Both the position numbers and the translations under genes were made by a program. Below are positions 17,647 to 26,340 of a stretch of DNA of 31,614 nucleotides, in pieces (the first letter of the stretch is position 1; each line of letters starts with the position of its first letter). The DNA is from JBGSOV01 sp964558715 (GTDB lineage Bacteria > Patescibacteriota > Gracilibacteria > CAIRYL01 > GCA-016699755): contig CAZLFD010000014.1 in assembly GCA_964558715.1 (NCBI GenBank), forward strand, positions 1-31,614, written 5' to 3'. The notes beneath the pieces were generated by a model. That model saw only the letters and a program-made list of their open reading frames with translations. It was not told the origin of the DNA and ran no database searches.

Positions 17647-17677
17647 AAAAAAACCCGCATCCAAGGATTCGAGTTTT
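17647..17677 (-). terminator. Intrinsic terminator of fusA
   Basis: Read on the minus strand: AAAACTCGAATCC, short loop TT, GGATGCGGGTTTT, then a T-run. 13-bp arms with two mismatches. It lies 26 bp after the fusA stop codon. Confidence 0.75.
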
Positions 17678-17702
17678 TCTTATATCAACCTGATATTTAG
17701 CA

Positions 17703-19796
17703 CTACTGTACCCCCCTTTCTTCTTTGATCTTCTCTTCTACATTCTTTGGCACCTTCGCGTAGTGGCTGAATTCCATGGTGTAGTTGGCACGACCTTGTG
17801 TCATACTGCGCACATCGGTAGCGTATCCGAACATTTCACTGAGTGGAACACTCGCTTTAGCGACTTTTGCCATCCCACGGTCGCTCATTTCAGAAATCTG
17901 CCCACGGCGTTTGTTGAGGTCGCCCATTACATCGCCCATGTATTCTTCGGGAGTCACGACTTCTACCGCCATGATCGGCTCGAGTACGACCGGGTCGGCC
18001 ATCTTTGCACCCTTCTGGAAAGCAATGGAGCCAGCCGCCTTAAAGGCAAATTCCGATGAGTCGACATCGTGATACGAACCATCGGTCAGCGTGATTTTCA
18101 CGTCTTCGATCTGGTAGCCAGCCACCACACCGCGGCTCATCGCCTCGACAATACCTTTATCGACAGCAGGGATAAATTCTTTCGGGATGCGCCCTCCCAC
18201 AACTTTGTCGACAAACTCGTAGCCCTTCCCTTCTTCGTTTGGCTCGATTGTAAGAAGTACGTGACCGTATTGCCCGCGGCCACCGGTCTGCTTGGAGTAT
18301 TTCTCTTCAACATTGACTGCTTTTTGGATTGTCTCGCGATAAGCGACTTGCGGCTTACCAACATTCGCTTCTACTTTGAATTCGCGCTTCATACGGTCGA
18401 CGATAATGTCGAGATGCAGTTCGCCCATGCCCGAAATAATCGTTTGGCCGGTTTCATCGTCGGTACGTACGCGGAAGGTCGGGTCTTCTTCAGAGAGCTT
18501 ACTGAGGGCGACACCCATTTTCTCTTGGTCGGCTTTCGTTTTTGGCTCAATAGCAATCGAGATCACTGGCTCGGGGAAAGTCATTTCTTCGAGCACGACT
18601 GCCTTGTCTGGATTACACAAAGTATCACCGGTACGCACGTCTTTTAATCCGACTGCGGCGCCAATGCCACCAGCAGGAACAGAGTCAATCTCTTTTCGGG
18701 TATTCGCATGCATCTGCACAATACGCCCTACACGTTCTTTGTTGCCGGTGCGCGGATTGTAGACGTAGCTTCCGGAAGTCATTGTTCCGGAGTAGACGCG
18801 AAAGAAACAAAGTTTTCCGATAAATGGGTCGGTTGCGACTTTGAACATGATTGCGGCGAGCGGCTCGTTTGGGTCAGGTTTGCGTACGACTTCTTCTTCG
18901 GTCTTTTCGTCTTTTCCCATCACCGGCGGAACATCGATCGGGCTCGGGAGGAACTGAACAACCGCGTCAAGCACCAACTGCACACCAATATTTTGCAAAG
19001 CGGTACCGCACATCACCGCATACATCTTACCGGTACGCACACCTTCGCGGATACCTTCGACGATTTCGGCTTCGGTGAGCTCTTCGCCACCGAGATATTT
19101 TTCCATGACGTTTTCGTTGAAGTCGGCAGATTTCTCAATCATCACTTCGCGGTATTCCGCCACCTTGTCTTTCATGTCTGCAGGAATCTCGATTTCGGTC
19201 ACTGTTGTGCCAAAATCGCCCTCAAACTTGTAGGCTTTTTGCGTGATCAAATCGACCACACCTGCAAATTCGCTCTCGGCTCCGATCGGAAGTTGGATAG
19301 CCACAGCATCTGGTGAAAGGCGCTCGTGGATGGATTTGAGCGACATATAAAAATCGGCGCCAGTCTTATCCATCTTGTTGATAAAGGCGATGCGCGGCAC
19401 TTTGTATTTATCGGCCTGGCGCCATACCGTTTCAGATTGTGGCTCTACTCCTTGTGATCCGTCGAATACGGCTACCCCACCATCGAGCACGCGCAGTGAA
19501 CGCTCTACCTCGACCGTAAAGTCGACGTGGCCAGGGGTGTCGATAATGTTGATAGAGTGGAGTGGATATTGATCCCAAGTCCCCTTCCATTCGCAAAACG
19601 TAGCGGCAGAGGTGATAGTGATACCACGCTCTTTTTCTTGTTCCATCCAGTCCATTTGCGATTCGCCATCGTGCGTTTCACCGATCTTATGGGTGCGTCC
19701 GGCATAAAACAGTACGCGTTCTGTAGTAGTGGTTTTTCCCGCATCGATATGCGCGATGATTCCGATATTACGGTGGGTGGTCAGGTCGACGGCCAT
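17703..19796 (-). CDS. fusA: Elongation factor G
   Basis: Ribosomal translocase GTPase, 697 aa, full length. G domain: AHIDAGKT (15-22, P loop), the switch-I block EKERGITITSAA, DTPGHVDF (86-93), NKMDKTGAD (140-148). Domains II-V follow in normal order (ISGMGELHLDIIVDRM in domain III; the domain IV loop segment GSYHDVDSSEFAF; GYATDVRSMTQGRANYTMEF in domain V). The His of DTPGH needed for GTP hydrolysis is present. Stands alone, without the rpsL-rpsG-tuf neighbours of the classical str operon. It has its own near-consensus promoter, a leader of about 20 nt without Shine-Dalgarno, and its own terminator. Confidence 0.97.
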   Translation of the reverse strand: MAVDLTTHRNIGIIAHIDAGKTTTTERVLFYAGRTHKIGETHDGESQMDWMEQEKERGITITSAATFCEWKGTWDQYPLHSINIIDTPGHVDFTVEVERSLRVLDGGVAVFDGSQGVEPQSETVWRQADKYKVPRIAFINKMDKTGADFYMSLKSIHERLSPDAVAIQLPIGAESEFAGVVDLITQKAYKFEGDFGTTVTEIEIPADMKDKVAEYREVMIEKSADFNENVMEKYLGGEELTEAEIVEGIREGVRTGKMYAVMCGTALQNIGVQLVLDAVVQFLPSPIDVPPVMGKDEKTEEEVVRKPDPNEPLAAIMFKVATDPFIGKLCFFRVYSGTMTSGSYVYNPRTGNKERVGRIVQMHANTRKEIDSVPAGGIGAAVGLKDVRTGDTLCNPDKAVVLEEMTFPEPVISIAIEPKTKADQEKMGVALSKLSEEDPTFRVRTDDETGQTIISGMGELHLDIIVDRMKREFKVEANVGKPQVAYRETIQKAVNVEEKYSKQTGGRGQYGHVLLTIEPNEEGKGYEFVDKVVGGRIPKEFIPAVDKGIVEAMSRGVVAGYQIEDVKITLTDGSYHDVDSSEFAFKAAGSIAFQKGAKMADPVVLEPIMAVEVVTPEEYMGDVMGDLNKRRGQISEMSDRGMAKVAKASVPLSEMFGYATDVRSMTQGRANYTMEFSHYAKVPKNVEEKIKEERGVQ

Positions 19797-19822
19797 GTGT
19801 TGTCAAAAAAATGTTCCCGCCG

Positions 19823-19851
19823 ATTGTACGGCAATAGAATGAGGTTGTCGA
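19823..19851 (-). promoter_or_regulatory. Predicted sigma70-type promoter of fusA
   Basis: Minus strand: -35 TCGACA (19851-19846, 5 of 6 to TTGACA), a 17-bp spacer, -10 TACAAT (19828-19823, 5 of 6). Predicted start about 19816, roughly 20 nt before the fusA ATG. Confidence 0.65.
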
Positions 19852-19910
19852 GTGGAAAACCTAAATTGTTTTCTGCTCATCATATTCTGGTACATTCCTA
19901 CAAATGGGTT

Positions 19911-19953
19911 TTGAGAAGGAGCAACTCTCTGAGTTGCCTCAGCATATTTGTTG
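19911..19953. repeat. Dispersed repeat, copy 2 (upstream of fusA)
   Basis: The first 24 bp are identical to 17393-17416. This copy contains the perfect hairpin GCAACTC-TCT-GAGTTGC at 19921-19937. It sits about 60 bp upstream of the fusA -35 and about 115 bp upstream of its start codon. Confidence 0.7.
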
Positions 19954-20068
19954 AACCGAATCACCTTGTCGCAAGCGAAACAAAAAATATCTATTCCATT
20001 TTCTGCAAAAAAAGTACTTGCAAAGCACTGAATAAGTGCGTTACCATGCGTTAAATTTACAAAAGTGG

Positions 20069-21550
20069 ATGCAAAGCGAACACATACCGCAAAGCCTGAC
20101 CTTCGACGACGTACTGCTACTGCCGCAAGAATCGAATTTTTTGCCACGAGATGCGCAGACCGATTCGTTTTTTACGGCACAGATTCCACTAAAAGTGCCG
20201 ATGGTCTCGGCAGCGATGGACACCGTGACCGAGGCAAACATGGCGATATCGCTCGCCTTACTCGGTGGCATCGGGGTCATCCACAAAAACATCACGCCCG
20301 ATGAGCAAGCTACCGAAGTAGCAAAAGTAAAGCGCTATGAAAATGGCTTCATCCTTAATCCGCGCGTTGTCTCGCCAAATGCAACGATTAAGGAAGTATT
20401 TGATATCCGCCAAGAAGAAGGCTTTAAGGCGATTCCAGTAACCGAAGATGGCCGGCCGAACGGCAAAGTGCTGGGGCTTATCACGGCAAACGATTACTTT
20501 ATTAATCGCCATTCCAACAACTTGGTTCAGGAACGGATGACCCCAGCGAAAGACCTGCTCGTCGCCAGAGAAGGTATTTCACTCGAAGAAGCGCATGAGA
20601 TATTGGAAGATTCAAATCATTCTAAGCTCTTGGTGGTTTCAGATGCCGGCGACCTGTTTGCCATGGTAACGCGAAAAGACCTGGAAAAACGGCAAGATTA
20701 CCCCGATTCTACGTTAGATACAGAAGGGCGCCTGCGCGTAGCGGCAGCAGTGGGGCCAGCGGCAAATTTAGAAGAGCGCGCTGCAAAACTAGTAGAGGCG
20801 GGGGTAGATGCTCTGGTGGTCGATACCGCACATGGGCACACGAGCGGCGTGAGAGACGCAGTGAAATACGTGAAACAGAAATATCCAAAGATGTCGGTGG
20901 TTGCCGGAAATGTGGCGACAGCCGAAGCCGTACAATTTCTGGTAGATGCCGGCGCCGATACGGTAAAAGTCGGCATCGGGCCTGGTTCGATCTGCACGAC
21001 ACGTGTTGTTACGGGTATCGGCGTGCCACAGCTTTCTGCGATTTTGGAATGCGCGCCCGCAGCGCAAAAAGCGGGAGTAAAGCTGATCGCCGATGGCGGT
21101 ATCAAATTTTCTGGTGATATCGCTAAGGCTATGTCGGCCGGCGCCGATACCGTAATGCTCGGCTCTTTGCTTGCGGGCACAGAAGAGTCGCCGGGTGAGA
21201 TCATCTATTCAGAGGGGAAAACCTTTAAATCCTACCGCGGCATGGGTTCGCTGGGTGCCATGGCGGCGGGTGGCAAAGAGCGCTACGGGCAGATCGATAT
21301 CATGGAATCGGAAAAATTCGTACCAGAGGGTATTGAAGGCAAAACCTTGTTTAAGGGTTCAGTAAAAACGGAGATCTTTCAATTATTAGGAGGATTAAAA
21401 AGTTCGATGGGCTACCAGGGTTGTCGCACGATTACAGAACTGCACAGCCGGGCGAAATTCATCAAGATTACGGCTGCATCACTGCGTGAAAGCCATCCGC
21501 ACGATATCAGTATTACGCGTGAGGCACCCAATTATCGCCTCAATGGATGA
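20069..21550 (+). CDS. guaB: IMP dehydrogenase
   Basis: Oxidises IMP to XMP with NAD+, the committed step to GMP. 493 aa from the ATG at 20069 (MQSEHIPQSLTFDDVLLLPQ), which fits the family N-terminus; a GTG at 20036 would add 11 atypical residues. TIM barrel split by two CBS domains (about 94-215). Catalytic loop GPGSICTTRVVTGIGVPQ with Cys309; IMP phosphate site ADGGIKFSGDIAKAM and MLGSLLAG; the flap YRGMGSLGAM; and a C-terminal AGGKERYGQ-type segment. All key parts are intact. A TTGCAA / TACCAT pair (20018-20023 and 20042-20047) could be its promoter. Its TGA overlaps the ATG of the next membrane protein by 4 nt. Confidence 0.96.
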   Translation: MQSEHIPQSLTFDDVLLLPQESNFLPRDAQTDSFFTAQIPLKVPMVSAAMDTVTEANMAISLALLGGIGVIHKNITPDEQATEVAKVKRYENGFILNPRVVSPNATIKEVFDIRQEEGFKAIPVTEDGRPNGKVLGLITANDYFINRHSNNLVQERMTPAKDLLVAREGISLEEAHEILEDSNHSKLLVVSDAGDLFAMVTRKDLEKRQDYPDSTLDTEGRLRVAAAVGPAANLEERAAKLVEAGVDALVVDTAHGHTSGVRDAVKYVKQKYPKMSVVAGNVATAEAVQFLVDAGADTVKVGIGPGSICTTRVVTGIGVPQLSAILECAPAAQKAGVKLIADGGIKFSGDIAKAMSAGADTVMLGSLLAGTEESPGEIIYSEGKTFKSYRGMGSLGAMAAGGKERYGQIDIMESEKFVPEGIEGKTLFKGSVKTEIFQLLGGLKSSMGYQGCRTITELHSRAKFIKITAASLRESHPHDISITREAPNYRLNG

Positions 21551-23466
21551 ATCGCGCGAAGCGAAAGACCGCCTTGCCCGAAACAAAACTGAATATTTGG
21601 GTCTTTGCGTCTGTAGCTTTTCTTTTCGCCATGGGTTCGATATTTCTCGCGCCTGGATACAAGGCCGAGGTCGAAGAGCAACGCTACTATCTGCCACCGA
21701 TAATGCAGCAAATGGATTCTGCTTTATACGAACGTGATTTTTTGGTGAGCGCGTCACAAGCAGAATCATCGCTCTTCGATGAATTTATCGCCAAGATGGC
21801 ATTTGATGTACCTGCGAATATTCCCTCGGCACTTTTTTGGGTCATGTTTCTGGCCCGGATGATGTTTTTTTTGGGTATATCTTTGATTGCCTTTGCATTT
21901 ACTCGAAATACTTTCTTTGCCCTGCTCGTTCCTCTCGCTTTTATCATCGGGTATCAGGACATAGTTTCGAGTGCCATGCCGCCGAAAAATTGGCTGTTCA
22001 GTCTTAGTCTGGAACTGCATCCTCGCTCGCTTGCTACACCAATGGCCCTTTTGGCGTTAGGGCTTTTTTTTCTCGATCGATTTCGCGCAGCATTAATCCT
22101 GCTATCGCTCGGGTTTCTTGTGCACCCTCTTACCGTTTTGCCGATAACCGTCGCACTCTTTATCTACACCCTGGTGACAGAGATCATCATCAAACGAAAC
22201 TTCCGTTTTGCCCTGTGGTACTTGTTACCGTTGACCAGTTATGTGCTGATGGATTCTATCGTTTCGACGAGTGGGGCAGCGGTTCAGAATGATATCTTCC
22301 TGCAGATCGACAGCGCATGGCTGGCCTTTGGACAAGCATGGACACCGTGGGTTTTTTTTGCGGATTACTTGCAACTGACACTGGCACTCGGCGTATTGCT
22401 GCCGCTGTTGCTGTTATTTCTCATCTCGGTGATCAGCAACCGCATCGACCCACCCATGCTCGGTAAAATCACTCTTGTAACCATGGTGATCGTCTTACTG
22501 ACCGTCGTGGGAGTAATTGCCTTTGATCGGTTTGGGCTCATCTTTTTTGGCCAACTGCAATTGCACCGTGGCCTGCATTTACTAACGATACTTCTTCCAC
22601 TAGCCGCCTTATCTGTCGCGCTGCTCGAGATCTTTTATCGTGACCACGATCCCCTAAACAAGGGTGTGTTTTTGCTCCTCTTTCTGGTTATCACCTTGGG
22701 CGGTCAAGGTTTGTGGCTGCCCATTACCCTCGCCATCTGCTTTGCCGCTTTCTATCTGGTATCTGAAGCCCACTTTCGATCGCAACCTGCCCTGCTTACG
22801 GCCTATACTTTTTTTGCCGTTGTGCTGATCGTAAAGACGATTATCAGTCATCCATCTGCGCATACTCAGTTGAATCTTTTACAAACTTTTTTTCATGAGT
22901 TGGTGACAGATCCGGTAGCGGCTCTTAACCTGTTTTTACTTTGGATAATACCGATTGCAGCAGCAGCTGCTCTACTTTTTGGTATTGTTATCAGTTGGCA
23001 GTGGTGCGTGGTTTCGCAGCAACGGTCGTTACTGACTATTGTCGGCAGTAAGTTGACCGCGCTTGCGATTCTGCTGTTCTTTTTGCCGACCTACGGCAAG
23101 ATTGTCGAACCCCACAAGCCCCATAATCAGATATCGTATTGGATCCGCACTTATGTCGGCGATGAAGAGCTACTTTTTGTATCTAAGCATGCTGAAGCCA
23201 TCGGGGTAGAAGCTCGCAATCATTTAGGGAAAAATGTCTTCTTCACCGAATCTGGCCAATCGCTCGGACTATATAACCGCAGCTATGCCCTCGAGTGGGA
23301 ACATCGGCGCCAAATACGGCAAGACCCAGATCAGTTTATGCAAGCGCTTGCCGATTATGATATCGACTATTATATTTTTCGGAATGATGAACTGCCTGTT
23401 GAGGGGTTAAGCAGTGTCTTCAAAGGTGAGCAGTACGTGGTGATGCAAGCAGAATCAGTTCTTTGA
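21547..23466 (+). CDS. Polytopic membrane protein, GT-C-like, function unknown
   Basis: 639 aa with about 11-13 hydrophobic helices and a C-terminal soluble segment of about 110 residues (after GKIVEPHKPHNQISYWIRTY). The first outside loop, GYKAEVEEQRYYLPPIMQQM, and a helix bundle followed by a small soluble domain recall GT-C glycosyltransferases and related lipid-linked-sugar enzymes, but I see no decisive catalytic motif; a DUF-type relative is equally possible. It is translationally coupled to guaB (ATGA), an odd partnership with no obvious biochemical link. A MITE-like element lies about 60 bp after its stop. Confidence 0.75.
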   Translation: MNRAKRKTALPETKLNIWVFASVAFLFAMGSIFLAPGYKAEVEEQRYYLPPIMQQMDSALYERDFLVSASQAESSLFDEFIAKMAFDVPANIPSALFWVMFLARMMFFLGISLIAFAFTRNTFFALLVPLAFIIGYQDIVSSAMPPKNWLFSLSLELHPRSLATPMALLALGLFFLDRFRAALILLSLGFLVHPLTVLPITVALFIYTLVTEIIIKRNFRFALWYLLPLTSYVLMDSIVSTSGAAVQNDIFLQIDSAWLAFGQAWTPWVFFADYLQLTLALGVLLPLLLLFLISVISNRIDPPMLGKITLVTMVIVLLTVVGVIAFDRFGLIFFGQLQLHRGLHLLTILLPLAALSVALLEIFYRDHDPLNKGVFLLLFLVITLGGQGLWLPITLAICFAAFYLVSEAHFRSQPALLTAYTFFAVVLIVKTIISHPSAHTQLNLLQTFFHELVTDPVAALNLFLLWIIPIAAAAALLFGIVISWQWCVVSQQRSLLTIVGSKLTALAILLFFLPTYGKIVEPHKPHNQISYWIRTYVGDEELLFVSKHAEAIGVEARNHLGKNVFFTESGQSLGLYNRSYALEWEHRRQIRQDPDQFMQALADYDIDYYIFRNDELPVEGLSSVFKGEQYVVMQAESVL

Positions 23467-23522
23467 TGTGTTTTTACGAAATGATATCTATTGTATATTT
23501 GTAACAGCGCAGATATTAAAAT

Positions 23523-23714
23523 GAGTGATTATCCATTGTAACAACCAATATCTGTAGTGGGGCGCAAACAGAAGCCGATGCTCCTGTTCCTGTATCTAAG
23601 TACGGCGACGGACTTCCTCGTAACGACGCCACACACTCGGGACGGCTTCGCTATAACAAGTTGATGTGTGATCTGTGTGGTGGTACAAATGGACAATTAC
23701 AAAAACGAGTGATT
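23523..23714 (+). repeat. MITE-like element, copy A
   Basis: Left end GTGATTATCCATTGTAACAA; the right end read in reverse is GTAATTGTCCATTTGTACCA. The two are imperfect terminal inverted repeats (11 of 13 in the outer part). The 8-mer GAGTGATT flanks it at 23523-23530 and 23707-23714. Shares with 30516-30776: 24 identical bp at the left end, TCGTAACGACGC, CGGCTTCGCTA, GTGYGAT, and an alignable right end. No coding capacity. Confidence 0.65.
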
Positions 23715-23733
23715 TTATATAATGTATATATTG

Positions 23734-23742
23734 TGCTATAAT
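23734..23742 (+). promoter_or_regulatory. Extended -10 promoter of the 23756 gene
   Basis: TGCTATAAT, a perfect extended -10. Predicted start about 23749, giving a leader of only 7 nt (or 13 nt if the second ATG is used). No good -35, as allowed for extended -10 promoters. Confidence 0.6.
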
Positions 23743-23755
23743 ACATAATCTGTGC

Positions 23756-25417
23756 ATGTACATGGCTGAAAAGCAACACCAAAAAAAACTACTTCCACAT
23801 AATCTGATTCGTTTCAAGAAGCGAAAGTTGGTGATAAATCATGATGATATGTCTTGGGGCGATAAAATGTATTTGGGAGTCGTGCTGTTACTTTTTGGCT
23901 CGTTTCTATTTCAGGCGATTCTCTTTTCTTCGCTCGTTCGCCAAGGAGTAACACCCGATGAAAACTATCATCTCTCGCTCATCTTTCTTCATAAACACCA
24001 CTCCAGTCTGTGGCTTGAAAATACCTCGCATACCTTGTTTTTAGGAAACATCGAACGCATTCCTATGCTCTATCATTTGGTGTTAGGCAAGCTTGTCTCG
24101 CTCAATTTCGTTCCGATCTCTGACTATGCCTTTCTTAAGGCAATGAATATCTTGTTGAGCTTCGGAACGGTACTTTTTTCATTCTTTGCCTTTCGGGTTG
24201 CGAGCAATAACCGCCTTGTCCACATTTTGGGTTTGGGTATACTCACGCATCTCGCGGGGTACACGTTCTTGTCTGGCGCGGTGCATCCTATGACTATGCT
24301 GCATTGTGTTATCGCTGCCCAAATCTACTTTCTGTTTCGATATGTGCGTGACCGAAGCACGCGGAGTTTGACATACATGTTGTTGTGCTTCTTTCTAGCG
24401 CCGCTGATCAGCGTAACTGCTTTTGCGGTAAATACCGTGACTATTTTCGTACTCTGGTTCAGTTGTCGCAAAGATATCAAACGACTACTCGGGAGTATAA
24501 CCGTACGCAGCAAAGCTTTTCTGGTTGCTCTCGCATGTTGTGTTGGTTTCGCCGCAAATGGGCTCTTGTATGGTACAAATCTCATGGAATTTGGTCGCGC
24601 CATTCCGCTTTGCTATCAAGTACTTTCGTTTGAGCAATGCGTCGATGGCCGTTTTACTTTTCGTAATGAGGTCGAGCAGACCGCTAGCCAGGGGCGTACG
24701 CCTTTCATGGTAAGCACTGATGTCTACCTGAAACATTGGGGCAGGGTGATGACCGAGCGTGTCACCGGTGTCGTCGCCATGCAAAAGTTCTGTTTCGAGC
24801 GTGATTCCTCGGAATCGTGCGGCATATTCAAGGGGAAATATTTTTGGCATGAAACGAAAATCACACAGCATTACCTGGTAGAAAGCGGTATTTTTGCGCT
24901 CCTCGTTATCGTAGTAGCGGCACTGGTGTACTCTGCCTATAGTACTGTGAAAAATATCCGTAAGCACCACAAAGATCGTGAGCCAAGCTTTTTGCTCTAT
25001 GGCTTTATGATCTGCACATTTTTGATGGTGAGCGTGTTCGCGACAAATTACGGCATGTATCAGGGTTCTGGAAATCTAAATTTTGGCGTGTATGGCCATA
25101 ACATTTTTGCCGTTCTTCCCATTTTCTGTTTCATCGTCGCGTACTTGCTCCTCAAAAATATGCCACGCCGTTTGCAATTCGGCTTCGTGACGATTGTTGT
25201 TTGCTTTTTCGTCTGGGGTTCGTTCCCTACGTTTTTACGCCACAATAAAACCAGCGAGCTTATCGCGAGCACCCCCAATATCGTACCACTTATTCGCTGC
25301 GACATGAGCTTGGGAATTTGCAACAAGACCATGTTTCCTGATCGTTGGTCGTACTGTATGCCCGAAAAAGATTGGCGCTGTCTCGATGAAGAGAGCGGTA
25401 CCGATATGGTCTTCTAA
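23756..25417 (+). CDS. Multi-pass membrane protein, probable GT-C glycosyltransferase-like
   Basis: 553 aa. Basic cytoplasmic N-terminus (KKRKLV), first helix MYLGVVLLLFGSFLFQAILF, then the loop LVRQGVTPDENYHLSLIFLH. An acidic 'DE' pair just after the first helix followed by H/Y is how GT-C enzymes (ArnT/PMT type, dolichyl- or polyprenyl-phosphate-sugar users) begin. About ten more helices and a Cys-containing C-terminal tail (RCDMSLGICNKTMFPDRWSY, CMPEKDWRC) follow. Five cysteines in that tail and several in the large loop (LCYQVLSFEQC, FCFERDSSESC) suggest disulfides outside the membrane, perhaps made by the DsbA-like proteins encoded in this window. Two possible ATGs, 23756 and 23762. Substrate unknown. 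Confidence 0.75.
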   Translation: MYMAEKQHQKKLLPHNLIRFKKRKLVINHDDMSWGDKMYLGVVLLLFGSFLFQAILFSSLVRQGVTPDENYHLSLIFLHKHHSSLWLENTSHTLFLGNIERIPMLYHLVLGKLVSLNFVPISDYAFLKAMNILLSFGTVLFSFFAFRVASNNRLVHILGLGILTHLAGYTFLSGAVHPMTMLHCVIAAQIYFLFRYVRDRSTRSLTYMLLCFFLAPLISVTAFAVNTVTIFVLWFSCRKDIKRLLGSITVRSKAFLVALACCVGFAANGLLYGTNLMEFGRAIPLCYQVLSFEQCVDGRFTFRNEVEQTASQGRTPFMVSTDVYLKHWGRVMTERVTGVVAMQKFCFERDSSESCGIFKGKYFWHETKITQHYLVESGIFALLVIVVAALVYSAYSTVKNIRKHHKDREPSFLLYGFMICTFLMVSVFATNYGMYQGSGNLNFGVYGHNIFAVLPIFCFIVAYLLLKNMPRRLQFGFVTIVVCFFVWGSFPTFLRHNKTSELIASTPNIVPLIRCDMSLGICNKTMFPDRWSYCMPEKDWRCLDEESGTDMVF

Positions 25418-25440
25418 ATTCGGTAATCTCGGCGTATACT
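25412..25440 (+). promoter_or_regulatory. Weak predicted promoter of folP
   Basis: -10 TATACT at 25435-25440, with a poor -35 TTCTAA at 25412-25417 (17-bp spacer). The -10 ends only 6 nt before the folP ATG, so a transcript from here would be essentially leaderless. It overlaps the end of the upstream gene. Confidence 0.35.
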
Positions 25441-25446
25441 AAGGCC

Positions 25447-26265
25447 ATGGATGCGCAGAAAATAAAGATCATGGGGATACTGAACGCTACTCCGGATTCG
25501 TTTTCGGATGGCGGTTTGTTTAATGATGCAAAAGCAGCGATCACCCAAGCCGAAATGATGATGCAAAATGGCGCAAGCCTTATAGATGTCGGTGGCGAAT
25601 CTACTGCACCGGGCTCGCAAGATGTAACGGCTACAATAGAGTGGCAGCGCATCCAACCGATTCTTGAGGGGCTTGCAGAGAGAGATATTCCCTTTTCGGT
25701 GGATACCTGGAAAGCAGACATTGCCGAGCAAGCGATTGTAAGTGGTGCGAAGATGATCAACGATGTCACGGCGCTGCGCGGCGACAGCCGCATGTGGAAG
25801 GTTGTGGAAGAAGCGAATATTCCGTTTGTGGTCATGTACAGTAAGGATAACTCGCCTCGCACAACATTGAATGAGGTGAGTTACGACGACCCAATCGTGA
25901 CGATTGCAGAATTTTTTTGCGGGGTGCTCAAGACTGCTGAATCAAAAGGAATCGATACCGAAAAGTTTATTTTAGATCCAGGAATGGGCGCCTTTTTATC
26001 TTCCGATCCGCAGGTGAGTTTTGCCGTACTTAAGCGACTGTGGGAGCTTAAAAAGATGTTTCCAGAGAATCAGATGCTTGTCGGCACCAGTCGCAAAGGT
26101 TTTTTGCGTGCAATATCAAACGCAGAGCAACCGCAAGATCGGCTTATCGCCAGTGTGGTAAGCGCCCTCGCCGCGGCACGCAATGGTGCGACCTTTTTGC
26201 GCGTGCACGATGTGAAAGAGACCGCAGAGGCACTCAGAACCGAATCTGCCATTGCGAATGCCTGA
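25447..26265 (+). CDS. folP: Dihydropteroate synthase
   Basis: Joins 6-hydroxymethyl-dihydropterin pyrophosphate to p-aminobenzoate in folate synthesis. 272 aa TIM barrel, normal length. Motifs: MGILNATPDSFSDGG (9-23), LIDVGGESTAPGS (45-57), FSVDTWKADIAEQA, MINDVTALRG, FILDPGMGAF (175-183), LVGTSRKGFL (211-220), RVHDV (252-256). Two departures from the common form: STAPG instead of STRPG (the Arg is Ala), and GMGAF where GxGFGK is usual. The core pterin-site Asp, Asn and Lys remain. Followed 75 bp later by folK, the enzyme for the preceding step, so they form a functional pair. Confidence 0.93.
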   Translation: MDAQKIKIMGILNATPDSFSDGGLFNDAKAAITQAEMMMQNGASLIDVGGESTAPGSQDVTATIEWQRIQPILEGLAERDIPFSVDTWKADIAEQAIVSGAKMINDVTALRGDSRMWKVVEEANIPFVVMYSKDNSPRTTLNEVSYDDPIVTIAEFFCGVLKTAESKGIDTEKFILDPGMGAFLSSDPQVSFAVLKRLWELKKMFPENQMLVGTSRKGFLRAISNAEQPQDRLIASVVSALAAARNGATFLRVHDVKETAEALRTESAIANA

Positions 26266-26310
26266 GGTCACCCTCTCTCTAGACAGGGAGGAGCTGGAGG
26301 GGGTAGAAAT
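26266..26310. repeat. C-rich palindromic repeat, copy between folP and folK
   Basis: CACCCTCTCTCTAGACAGGG followed by AGGAGCTGGAGGGGG. Contains an imperfect hairpin (CCCTCTCT / AGGGAGG) and a G-rich run; in reverse it starts CCCCCTCCAGCTCC, similar in style to the repeat at 2803-2845. Confidence 0.45.
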
Positions 26311-26340
26311 GAAAATACCTGATTCAACTTCTTTTACCCT

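Noticed and set aside
23590..23640. RNase P RNA-like string (reverse strand GAGGAAGTCCG)
   Set aside because: Only a short match; the other conserved RNase P RNA regions are absent and the stretch belongs to the MITE-like repeat.
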